Of a stretch of 50,685 bases of DNA, positions 24,485 to 32,117 are shown piece after piece (within the stretch, counting starts at the first letter, position 1; each line of letters opens with the position of its first letter). Source of the stretch: Bacteroidales bacterium (lineage in GTDB: Bacteria; Planctomycetota; Planctomycetia; Gemmatales; Gemmataceae); NCBI GenBank assembly GCA_026931725.1, contig JAIXLE010000098.1, forward strand, positions 1-50,685. Reading direction: 5' to 3'. The notes under the pieces were generated by a model. It saw nothing but the letters and a program-made list of their open reading frames with translations, did no database searches and had not been told where the DNA came from. Made by a program: the position numbers and the translations under genes.

Positions 24485-25590
24485 CCACACTCATGACGAT
24501 TGCCCGTCTCACCACCGATTACCTGCGTGTCCCACTGTCCCGCGCCGTCTCACTCCCGGCCTCGCAAGACCCGCGTGCCGCGAAGACCGCGGATGTCGTA
24601 GTCGTGCAGGTGCAGACGCAAAATGGCCCAACGGGTCTTGGTTTCACCTATTCGCTCGGCGGCGGTGGCGAGGCAATTCGATCCTTGCTCGATAACATGA
24701 TCGCCCCGATGCTGGTGGGTGAAGATCCAACCCGCACGGAATGGTTGTTTGCCCGTGCGACGGCTGAACTGGAATCGGTGGGCTTCGGCGGGTTGGCGGC
24801 TCGGGCTTACGCGGCAGTCGATTTCGCCTTATGGGACATCAAGGGGAAGCTCGGAAATTTGCCGGTCCACAAGCTCCTGGGCGGTTATCGTTCCAAAGTC
24901 AAAGCCGTCGTCACCGATACCGCGACACCGGCACTCGGGGTCAAGCAGGCCGTGAAAGAGACGCGAGCCGCGCTGGAACAGGGCGCAGCCGGGGTCTGTG
25001 TCGAAATTGGGACGCAAGACCCGGAACTCGATGCCGAACGAGTCCGCCAGATGCGGGAAGCCGTACCACAAGGAGCATGGTTTGAAGTATCGGGCTGCGG
25101 TCGCTACGACTATTCGACCGCGCTAGCACTGGGCCGATTGTTCGAGGAAGAATTCGCCATCGACGGTTTTTCCGATCCGCTACGGCCCGATGATGCCAGC
25201 GGATTGTCCCGGCTCACGGACAAACTCGAAGTGGCTCTTTCCATCGGGGCGTTGTTTGATCGCACGGACGATTACCTCCGATTGCTCGATCAAGGTGGGA
25301 TCACGGCCATTCGGGTCGATCCGCTGCGGTTGGGCGGCCTGACCCCTGCCCGCAAGGTCGCCCTTGCCGCGGAATTGCGACAAGTCGCAACATATCCCGT
25401 GCGACTACCGGAAATCGGTGTCCACCTCTGTTGTGGTGTCCTGCTTGGCCGAGTTGGCGAGTATGTGGATTGGTTCGCGTCCCTTTTTGAAGGCGGCCCA
25501 CGATTTGTCGATGGGCAACTGGTTGCACCAACGGGGCCGGGATTGGGACTGGCTCTGCGAGAGGACGTGGCCGCGCAGTTCCGGGCGTGA
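24481..25590 (+). CDS. Enolase-superfamily (mandelate racemase/muconate lactonizing) homologue lacking active-site ligands
   Basis: The capping domain (ADVVVVQVQTQNGPTGLGFT, AARAYAAVDFALWDIKGKLGNLPVHKLLGG) and beta/alpha barrel match the MR/MLE group. The catalytic positions are not kept. The strand-2 KxK is Cys173-Val-Glu175, the first metal ligand Asp aligns with Glu202 (WFEVSG), the second metal Glu of FEEPL is Ser231 (GFSDPL), and the third (GE) is Gly-Ala257 (LSIGALFD). Later DPLRLGGLTPARKVALAAE is normal. It is probably not a Mg-dependent racemase or lyase. Its coupling to livF by ATGA suggests a ligand-binding or regulatory role for the transporter substrate, or an unusual chemistry. 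The residue alignment is by eye. Confidence 0.8.
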   Translation: MTTLMTIARLTTDYLRVPLSRAVSLPASQDPRAAKTADVVVVQVQTQNGPTGLGFTYSLGGGGEAIRSLLDNMIAPMLVGEDPTRTEWLFARATAELESVGFGGLAARAYAAVDFALWDIKGKLGNLPVHKLLGGYRSKVKAVVTDTATPALGVKQAVKETRAALEQGAAGVCVEIGTQDPELDAERVRQMREAVPQGAWFEVSGCGRYDYSTALALGRLFEEEFAIDGFSDPLRPDDASGLSRLTDKLEVALSIGALFDRTDDYLRLLDQGGITAIRVDPLRLGGLTPARKVALAAELRQVATYPVRLPEIGVHLCCGVLLGRVGEYVDWFASLFEGGPRFVDGQLVAPTGPGLGLALREDVAAQFRA

Positions 25591-25711
25591 TGTCCCATTC
25601 TTCACGGATTGGTCGATACACAGTGCGAACCATACAACCTTATCATCGCCCATCGGCCTCATTCCACAATCGTCGTCGATTCGCCTGTCTCATCTCGGAG
25701 AAGTAATAATC

Positions 25712-27784
25712 ATGAAATGGAGTCATGCCTTTTCAACATGCGCCCTGCTGGCGACGCTTCTACCTCCCTCCGCAACAGCAGCGGGACATGATGTGGTGAT
25801 TTATGGTGGCACCGCCAGTGGCGCGGCAGCCGCGATCCAAGCGGCCCGGATGGGGAAAAGTGTCATCATCATCGAACCGTCACGCCATATTGGCGGCCTG
25901 ACCTCCGGTGGCCTGGGTTGGACCGATTCCGGGAACAAAGCCGTCATCGGTGGGATCTCACGGGAGTTTTACCAGCGGGTGAAGCAGCACTACGATGCAC
26001 CTGCCGCATGGACTCATCAGAAGCCGGAACAGAACAAACAGTACCGGCCCAAGGATGATGCCATGTGGACATTCGAGCCGAAGGTTGCTGAGACGATTTT
26101 GCGGACCATGTTGGCCGAACACAAAGTCGAATACGTCCTCGGTGAACGCCTCGATCGTACACCGAGAAAAGGTGTTCAGTTGGAGGGGAAACGGATTGTC
26201 TCATTTCGGACGGAATCCGGGAAGACCTACACTGGGAAAGTCTTCATTGATGCGACTTATGAAGGGGATCTCCTAGCCACAGCTGGGGTCACTTATGCCA
26301 CGGGACGGGAATCCAATTCACAATATGATGAGACAATGAACGGCGTGGCCCGCAAGTGGCAGCGGCACAGTCACTACTTTTACAAGCCTGTAGATCCCTA
26401 TATCAAACCTGGTGACCCCTCCAGCGGACTCATCTTCGGCATCGAAAAGTCGCTTCCCGCGGACGGAGAAGCGGACCACCGCCTACAAGCCTATTGTTAC
26501 CGCATGTGCTTGACCAATGTCCCAGAAAATCGTGTCCCATTCGAGAAGCCCACTGGGTACGATGAGTCTCGGTACGAACTCCTTTTCCGCGGTTTCGAGT
26601 CAGGAGATCATCGCTTCCCCCTGAGTATTGGTCCTGTCCCCAATGGGAAAAGTGACACGAACAACAACGGTGCCTTCAGTACAGACTACATCGGTCAGAA
26701 TTTCCGATACCCGGAAGCCTCCTATGCAGAACGAGAAGCGATTCTCAAGGATCATTTGACGTATCAGCAGGGTTTGATGTGGTCCCTGGCAAACCATCCG
26801 CGTGTCCCAGAGGCGATCCGCAAACGGACCCAGGAATGGGGACATGCGAAGGATGAATTCGTGGATACAAACCATTGGTCCCATCAAATCTATGTCCGGG
26901 AAGCTCGCCGGATGGTGGGTGGGTATGTCCAGACGGAGCGTGATTGTCGGCGATTGCGGGACACGCCGAAATCCGTGGGGATGGGTTCGTATAACATGGA
27001 CTCACACAACTGCACCCGGTACGTTACACCGGAAGGACATGTCCAAAATGAGGGAGATGTCCAGGAAAGTCCTGGTGGCCCGTATCGAATCAGTTATGAC
27101 GCGATTGTCCCCAAACCCGGCGAATGTCCCAATCTCTTGGTCCCGGTGTGTGTCTCCAGTTCTCACATTGCCTACGGCTCGATTCGGATGGAACCTGTTT
27201 TCATGATTCTAGGACAATCCGCTGCGACAGCGGCAGCGTTGGCGATCGACGCAGGAGTTGCGGTACAGGACGTGAAATATGATACTCTGCGGGATCGCTT
27301 ATTGAAGGACAAGCAAGTCCTCGAATATGCGGCTCCGCCCAAACTCGGTGCGATTGACATTCAAAAACTCAAAGGCATCGTCGTTGATGATGAGGACGCG
27401 GCCTGCACGGGCTTCCACGCTCGCAGTTCCGCGATGGGACCGTATGTGGGACGTGGCTACCGTCACGATGCAGCAGAAAACCGAGGTCAGCAAAAAGCGA
27501 CCTACACGCCGAATCTGCCCACTGCCGGGAAATATGAGATCCGACTCTGCTACTCGCCTAACGGCAATCGGGCTAGCAATGTCCCTGTGACCGTTATTCA
27601 TGCCGATGGGGAAGACAAGATCACGGTCAATCAACGTAAAGTACCACCAATTGATAAGACTTGGTTGTCCCTCGGAACGTATCGGTTTGAATCGGGGAAA
27701 AAGGGGGCTGTTGTCATCAGTAACACAGGGGTTAACGGGCATGTGATTATTGATGCTCTCCAATTTATACCCGTTCAAGATTGA
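25712..27784 (+). CDS. Secreted FAD-dependent oxidoreductase with golvesin-like C-terminal domain
   Basis: ATG at 25712 opens a 690-residue protein with a signal peptide (about 1-24). The FAD_oxidored domain follows: VVIYGGTASGAAAAIQAARMGKSVIIIEPSRHIGGLTSGGLGWTDSG contains the dinucleotide-binding loop and the GGLTSGG motif (quoted here as one conserved block, residues about 28-74). FIDATYEGDLLA, REARRMVGGYVQTERD and SIRMEPVFMILGQSAATAAALA are the other family marks. From about 553 onward a golvesin/Xly-type beta-sandwich (VVDDEDAACTGF, GKYEIRLCYSP, GVNGHVIIDALQF) may bind carbohydrate. Such planctomycete proteins are thought to oxidise sugars or polysaccharide parts, but the substrate is unknown. 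Codon use is somewhat more AT-rich than in the liv operon. Confidence 0.85.
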   Translation: MKWSHAFSTCALLATLLPPSATAAGHDVVIYGGTASGAAAAIQAARMGKSVIIIEPSRHIGGLTSGGLGWTDSGNKAVIGGISREFYQRVKQHYDAPAAWTHQKPEQNKQYRPKDDAMWTFEPKVAETILRTMLAEHKVEYVLGERLDRTPRKGVQLEGKRIVSFRTESGKTYTGKVFIDATYEGDLLATAGVTYATGRESNSQYDETMNGVARKWQRHSHYFYKPVDPYIKPGDPSSGLIFGIEKSLPADGEADHRLQAYCYRMCLTNVPENRVPFEKPTGYDESRYELLFRGFESGDHRFPLSIGPVPNGKSDTNNNGAFSTDYIGQNFRYPEASYAEREAILKDHLTYQQGLMWSLANHPRVPEAIRKRTQEWGHAKDEFVDTNHWSHQIYVREARRMVGGYVQTERDCRRLRDTPKSVGMGSYNMDSHNCTRYVTPEGHVQNEGDVQESPGGPYRISYDAIVPKPGECPNLLVPVCVSSSHIAYGSIRMEPVFMILGQSAATAAALAIDAGVAVQDVKYDTLRDRLLKDKQVLEYAAPPKLGAIDIQKLKGIVVDDEDAACTGFHARSSAMGPYVGRGYRHDAAENRGQQKATYTPNLPTAGKYEIRLCYSPNGNRASNVPVTVIHADGEDKITVNQRKVPPIDKTWLSLGTYRFESGKKGAVVISNTGVNGHVIIDALQFIPVQD

Positions 27785-27865
27785 TCGGATATTGTCGCAA
27801 ATCGGAGTTGGGACAGGCACACAGTCGGTCCCAACGGGGTCATTCACGCGGAGAGTGAGACGGCC

Positions 27866-28774
27866 ATGTTGTCCGTTGCGGAATGGACAGACCGACGAGA
27901 AATCTATCGGCAACGGGTCTTGCCGTGGGTCGAGGACCGCCGCCGCCGCAGTTCCCGCCATGTTCGTCATCCCGTTTACGACTTCCTATTCGAGTACTAC
28001 TCCTTTCCTCCCACACAATTGCTCCGTTGGTCGCCCGGTTTCGGTGTCCCATTGGAAACGGCATCCTCTGAGACACTCGACTGGTCGAGTTGGTTCCAAG
28101 TCACCGGCAACGGGGCCGCGATCCCCGCGAAGGCGTTCCCAACGCATCGTCGCTCCTATCTGCAATGGGCTGTTCGTTACCTGGAGGAGACAGCCCGCCG
28201 AGAACCGCAGTTCGGCTGCTTTGGGCTGCATGAATGGGCGATGGTCTATCAGGCCGAAGAGATTCGCCATGCACAAGTGCCATTGCGACTAACCCCATCC
28301 GAAACGGACGCGGTTGTCGCCTGTAGCTCCCTGCGTTGCACTCATTTTGATGCTTACCGCTTTTTCACTCCTGCGGCCGTCCCACGGAATCGCACAGTCC
28401 TCTGCCGCGAGACAACGACTCAGTATGATCAGCCAGGATGCGTCCATGTCACAATGGACCTATATCGGTTCGCGTACAAGATCGCGCCGTTCCTGGCCTC
28501 GGAGGTCGTCGCGGATGCGTTTTCCCTGGCGATTCAAGCCCGAGAATTAGACATGCGGGCCAGTCCCTATAACCTACGCGAATTTGGTTTCGATCCCATC
28601 CCCATTGAGACACGTATGGGACGCGAAGAGTATGTCCACCTCCAACGCAATCTCAGCGAGCAAGCCACACCCATTCGTGAACAGATCCTGATGGGATACC
28701 GACAACTCGTAGAAGCGATTGCCCATGAGGGCGTTCAGGCCACAAATCATGAGACATCGACAATCCAGATTTGA
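27866..28774 (+). CDS. Conserved 302-residue protein, sometimes labelled 3-methyladenine DNA glycosylase
   Basis: A soluble protein beginning MLSVAEWTDRREIYRQRVLP and containing HPVYDFLFEYYSFPPTQLLRWSPG, FGLHEWAMVYQ, LRCTHFDAYRFF, CVHVTMDLYRFAYKIAPFL and LDMRASPYNLREFGFDPIPIET. I recall this pattern from actinobacterial and other proteins carrying the automatic name 3-methyladenine DNA glycosylase. No glycosylase motif is evident, and the biochemical role should be treated as unknown. The conserved His, Asp and Arg residues suggest an enzyme. It lies 81 bases after the FAD oxidoreductase and overlaps the convergent DUF3748 gene by 28 bases. Confidence 0.7.
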   Translation: MLSVAEWTDRREIYRQRVLPWVEDRRRRSSRHVRHPVYDFLFEYYSFPPTQLLRWSPGFGVPLETASSETLDWSSWFQVTGNGAAIPAKAFPTHRRSYLQWAVRYLEETARREPQFGCFGLHEWAMVYQAEEIRHAQVPLRLTPSETDAVVACSSLRCTHFDAYRFFTPAAVPRNRTVLCRETTTQYDQPGCVHVTMDLYRFAYKIAPFLASEVVADAFSLAIQARELDMRASPYNLREFGFDPIPIETRMGREEYVHLQRNLSEQATPIREQILMGYRQLVEAIAHEGVQATNHETSTIQI

Positions 28775-30057
28775 TTCGATGAAAGCGGATCATACGGATC
28801 GGGTCGCACATAAGCAATGCGTGTCCCATCTGGCGAGTACACACAGGCTTCCGGGCGTGGTGCCGCGACATCCTGTGTGCGTGCGGTCACTCGCATTGTC
28901 TGTCCACTTTCGATGTTCGTCACGCAGATGCTATTGTCCATCACAAATGTGACATGCTGGCCATCCGGGTGCCAAGTAAAAGCCGATGCCACCGGAAACG
29001 GATTTGTCGTGACCTGCCGAAGGGAATCCCCCATTGGTGAGACAGTCCAGAATTGCACGATCCCTTGCTCGTCTCGCTTCAGAAAGCCGATTTGTGTCCC
29101 ATCCGGTGATGATCGCAGCCAATGGCGGGGGCCGAATATCCCAGGGAATCGGTGTGACTCCGTATCGGTTATTCGACGTTGAACGCATCCCAGCGGTGGG
29201 GTGGGCATCGTTGTCGGCGTGCCCGCAATCTGTGTCTCATCTTGTTGCAGGACATCGGGTAGATCGACCACAAACACTTCGGCGATGTCCTGTCCCATTC
29301 TTGTCCGTACGGTTCCCTGAAAGGCGATCGCCCGATGTGGACGTTGTCCGTTGGTATGTTGGTAGCCATCACGACCAATCCAGGCTTCTTCCACGGCACG
29401 GGACACATCGTCTGAGCCCGGACGAGGATTGGCGACTGTCCGCACGGCAACAAAACTTAACGCAGTGCCATCATGGTTGCGTGGATGAGAGCGCGGGACG
29501 GAAACGGGACAGCCGGTTATCGAGACTCCAATGGTTCGTGTGTGAGCATCACGACTGGGGACAGATGGCCCCAATGTCCGTAAAACCTCGTCCTCGTAAG
29601 TGAAGCTGAGCCAGTCGCCGTTGGGGTGCCAGACGTGGACATGGCTGCCACCGCGGAGGGCTCCGGGTGTGAATGGGGCTATGAGATCACGGGCATCAAG
29701 CGGGACAGCGATACCGGGCATTCGGGCATCCACAATCACTCCCTGTCTACGGCTGGGGCCGTATGTCCAATCGGGTGTCGGATGTTCTGGGCCGAGGATG
29801 AACGCGACCCGCGGTTCCGTAGGGTGCCAGGTCGCAACGCCGCAACAGGCTCCGTGCCGGGATTCGTAAAGTACTTGAACGGCGGATGTCTCAGTGTCCA
29901 CGGTTTCGATGCGTGTGCCATTAAACTGTTCTCCTGCCGGGCCTGATCGAGTATCGTAGACAATCTGTCGCCCATCCGGGGACCAGACATGGCAGTTTGT
30001 CAGGATGTGCCCCCCTGGTCCGTGAGTCAGTTGTGTTGTGTGGGCGTAGTGGGTCAT
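28747..30057 (-). CDS. DUF3748 (YidR-like) beta-propeller protein
   Basis: A 436-residue protein with WD/TolB-like propeller blades. CHVWSPDGRQIVYDTRSG, VATWHPTEPRVAFILGPEHP, HVHVWHPNGDWLSFTYEDE, HWLRSSPDGTQIGFLKRD, FTWHPDGQHVTFVMD and CVYSPDGTRIAYVRPDPYDP mark six or so blades. The order and the segment RSHPRNHDGTALSFVAVRTVANP match DUF3748 proteins such as E. coli YidR. No signal peptide is seen. The function is unknown; an isomerase/lyase or sugar-related role has been guessed for relatives because many propellers bind oligosaccharides. It is convergent with the upstream gene, with a 28-base overlap. Confidence 0.8.
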   Translation of the reverse strand: MTHYAHTTQLTHGPGGHILTNCHVWSPDGRQIVYDTRSGPAGEQFNGTRIETVDTETSAVQVLYESRHGACCGVATWHPTEPRVAFILGPEHPTPDWTYGPSRRQGVIVDARMPGIAVPLDARDLIAPFTPGALRGGSHVHVWHPNGDWLSFTYEDEVLRTLGPSVPSRDAHTRTIGVSITGCPVSVPRSHPRNHDGTALSFVAVRTVANPRPGSDDVSRAVEEAWIGRDGYQHTNGQRPHRAIAFQGTVRTRMGQDIAEVFVVDLPDVLQQDETQIAGTPTTMPTPPLGCVQRRITDTESHRFPGIFGPRHWLRSSPDGTQIGFLKRDEQGIVQFWTVSPMGDSLRQVTTNPFPVASAFTWHPDGQHVTFVMDNSICVTNIESGQTMRVTARTQDVAAPRPEACVYSPDGTRIAYVRPDPYDPLSSNQIWIVDVS

Positions 30058-30185
30058 TGAATGTATCCGGTTGGAGTCGGGAATGTCACGCTGGGACAGA
30101 GTGTACCATCGGTGCGTAACCCGTGGTTGGCCAGAGCCTGTGGCGGATTCTTGGTCGGGTTGTTCATCTCATGTTGGAGCAGAAT

Positions 30186-30406
30186 ATGAATCGTAATTTC
30201 ACGCGGATAATGGGTCTACTATTGACATGTTGTATATGCCCTGCATTACATGCAGGTGATGATCCTGGTTTTGCGAGTCGCTGGAAAGCGTTGCAGACGC
30301 ATTTTCAGCCGCCAAAATCGGTGGAGGGGGCTGAAAAATATCGTTCGCCGTTGCTGTTCGCGGATGGACACCGTGTCAGAACTCCCGCGGAATGGGTGGA
30401 ACGCCG
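30186..30406 (+). pseudogene. Acetylxylan-esterase-like alpha/beta hydrolase, N-terminal fragment split by an IS
   Basis: ATG at 30186 follows GGAG with six-base spacing. A signal peptide (MNRNFTRIMGLLLTCCICPA, about 1-25) leads into SRWKALQTHFQPPKSVEGAE, YRSPLLFADGHRVRTPAEWVERR, which is the usual beginning of secreted planctomycete acetylxylan-esterase-like hydrolases. The codon for the last Arg is cut by the left end of the IS at 30407. The natural frame then runs into IS sequence and stops at 30497. Removing the IS plus one target copy joins it exactly in frame to the fragment at 31196. As it stands the gene cannot make the full enzyme. Confidence 0.8.
30399..30406 (+). repeat. Left copy of the 8-bp target site duplication GAACGCCG
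   Basis: GAACGCCG lies immediately before the left terminal inverted repeat of the IS and matches the eight bases immediately after its right end. It lies inside the esterase codons for Glu-Arg-Arg. Confidence 0.9.
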
Positions 30407-30416
30407 GGTAGTGGCC

Positions 30417-30824
30417 CTACATAAGGGATATGTTGTAGAGTCGTACGAAGTACCACAGGGCACCGATGTGGTTCTTGGGACACTTGGAGAAAGATAGCGT
30501 CTTCCGCACGAATCGGGCACACCGTTGACGGAGCGTACACCAGAATCGTTCAATGTGCGCGGTCAGTCCAGAGTCCTTCCCGCCCGGGGCATGCCGCTCC
30601 TCCGGGACCACCGCCCGATACTGAGCCAGGAAGTCCGTACAGACAATGGCTCCGTCCCGATATTCGTCCGGGAGTGCCTCCCACAAATCCCGCGCTGTGG
30701 CCTCGGATCGGTCCCCAACGACCATTGCCACGACCTGCCGCGTGTCCGCGTCCAACGCCGCCCAGACCCACCAGACTTCCCCCTTTTTACCGACGAAACT
30801 CCACAATTCATCGGCCTCGATCAC
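30417..30824 (-). CDS. IS1-family transposase OrfB (InsB-like, DDE catalytic part)
   Basis: A 135-residue frame with the IS1 transposase core: IEADELWSFVGKKGEVWWVWAALD (first acidic residues), VVAMVVGDRSEATARDLWEALP, VCTDFLAQYRAVVP and AHIERFWCTLRQRCARFVRKTLSFSKCPKNH. It overlaps OrfA by 17 bases and lies in the +1 (equivalently -2) frame relative to it. A run of seven A residues sits just upstream of the GTG used here as start. In IS1 the catalytic protein is made as an OrfA-OrfB fusion, so this frame is unlikely to work alone. Confidence 0.88.
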   Translation of the reverse strand: MIEADELWSFVGKKGEVWWVWAALDADTRQVVAMVVGDRSEATARDLWEALPDEYRDGAIVCTDFLAQYRAVVPEERHAPGGKDSGLTAHIERFWCTLRQRCARFVRKTLSFSKCPKNHIGALWYFVRLYNISLM

Positions 30825-31155
30825 CAGCTTGCCCGTCTTTTTTTAGCGGACCGGGGTGGTGCGGCGTCTCGTCCCGGTACAGGGTGTTGACGAACCCTTG
30901 GAGCCAGGACCGGGACACACCGGTTACCCGAGCGATCCCGCGCAGACTCATCCGTTCGCCCAAGAGTCGGCGGATCAGCCCCTTGGTCTCATCGGACACG
31001 GGACTGGTTTTGGGACACGCGACAAATCGTCGACCACAGGTCCGACAAAGGAACGTCGGGGTGCCGGCGGCGTTGGGTCCATTGCGGACCACATGGACCG
31101 ATTGGCACTTGGGACAAGGGGGCAATGGAGACATGGAATGGCTGGTATTTTGCAT
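30808..31155 (-). CDS. IS1-family OrfA (InsA-like, zinc finger and helix-turn-helix)
   Basis: A 115-residue frame with an N-terminal zinc-binding pattern (CPKCQSVHVVRNG, then FLCRTCGRRF) and a helix-turn-helix (RMSLRGIARVTGVSRSWLQGFVNTLY). This is the DNA-binding half of IS1 transposases. At HPGPLKKDG the message has seven consecutive A residues. One A fewer would join this frame directly to OrfB as LKKTGKLVIEADELW, the continuous form seen in single-frame IS1 relatives. Confidence 0.88.
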   Translation of the reverse strand: MQNTSHSMSPLPPCPKCQSVHVVRNGPNAAGTPTFLCRTCGRRFVACPKTSPVSDETKGLIRRLLGERMSLRGIARVTGVSRSWLQGFVNTLYRDETPHHPGPLKKDGQAGDRGR

Positions 31156-31195
31156 ATCCCTATCCTAGCACAATCCCCCACCTCGGGCCACTACC

Positions 31196-31203
31196 GAACG
31201 CCG
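31196..31203 (+). repeat. Right copy of the 8-bp target site duplication GAACGCCG
   Basis: Identical to bases 30399-30406 and directly adjacent to the right inverted repeat of the IS. Confidence 0.9.
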
Positions 31204-32110
31204 ACAGGAAATCCTCAAAACCTGGCACGGTCTGATGGGACAATGGCCGCCCTTGTTGAAGACACCCAAAGTAGAATTGCTGAGCAGCGATCGGGTCGAC
31301 GACATCACCCGCCAACGGGTCCGCATTGAAGTGGCGCCGGGCCGCCTGACCAATGATGCGTACTTGCTGACACCGGCGGGAAAGGGGCCGTTCCCGGCTG
31401 TGGTCGTGGTCTACTATGAGTCGCTGACTGGCGTTGGCCTCGGCAAGAATCCGCTCCGTGATTTTGCCCTGCGACTCGCGCGTCGGGGGTTCGTCACTCT
31501 GTCGGTTGGGAGTCCTCCTGAGAGCTATTATCCAGACAAGGCGCACGCCCAAGTGCAACCTCTTTCGTACCATGCCTATGTCGCGGCGAACTGCCATACG
31601 ATTCTGGCCCAGCAACCGAATGTGGACGCGCAACAGATCGGGATTGTGGGACATTCCTACGGCGGCAAATGGGCCATGTTTGCGTCCTGCCTCTACGATC
31701 AATTCGCGGCGGCGGCATGGTCGGATGGCGGCATTGTCTTTGATGAACGGCGACCTAATGTCAACTATTGGGAACCGTGGTATCTTGGGTATGAACCGGG
31801 GCGGGAACGCAAACGGGGCGTCCTCACGTCTCAGAGTCCGCGGACGGGGCCATACAAACGCATGATCGCGGAAGGACGGGACTTGCACGAACTCCATGCC
31901 CTGATGGCACCTCGTCCGTTCCTGGTTTCCGGTGGGGCGGAAGATCAACCGGAACGATGGGCCGCTTTGATTCACACGGTGGAAGTCAATAAATTGCTTG
32001 GCCACGAAGGTCGTGTCGGGATGACCAACCGCCCCACTCATGCCCCCACGGAGGAATCCAACTTGCAAATTGATACGTTCTTTGAGCGGTTCCTCAAGCC
32101 CGCCCCATGA
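31196..32110 (+). pseudogene. Acetylxylan-esterase-like alpha/beta hydrolase, C-terminal fragment
   Basis: This is the larger part of the split hydrolase gene. It begins with the right target copy and continues QEILKTWHGLMGQWPPLLKT in the frame of the N-terminal fragment. The fold shows PFPAVVVVYYE, FALRLARRGFVTLSVG, GIVGHSYGGKWAMFA (nucleophile elbow, Ser in GHSYGG), PRPFLVSGGAEDQPERW (acid) and a late THAPTEES His. An ATG at 31235 could start a truncated cytoplasmic protein of 291 residues that keeps the catalytic triad but has no signal peptide. The stop is seven bases from the stop of the convergent 1087-residue gene. A full-length relative would deacetylate or hydrolyse plant-type polysaccharide esters outside the cytoplasm. 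Confidence 0.78.
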
Positions 32111-32117
32111 GGGATGG

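Larger units (their letters stand above)
30407..31195 (-). mobile_element. IS1-family insertion sequence (789 bp)
   Basis: The ends are perfect 11-bp inverted repeats, GGTAGTGGCCC at the left and GGGCCACTACC at the right, with looser pairing further in. The element is flanked by an exact 8-bp duplication, GAACGCCG. It carries two overlapping reading frames on the minus strand: an InsA-like zinc-finger/HTH protein and an InsB-like DDE transposase. The length and target duplication size fit the IS1 family (typically ~770 bp, 8-9 bp). The sharp ends, and the fact that precise removal restores the host gene, indicate a recent insertion. Confidence 0.92.
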
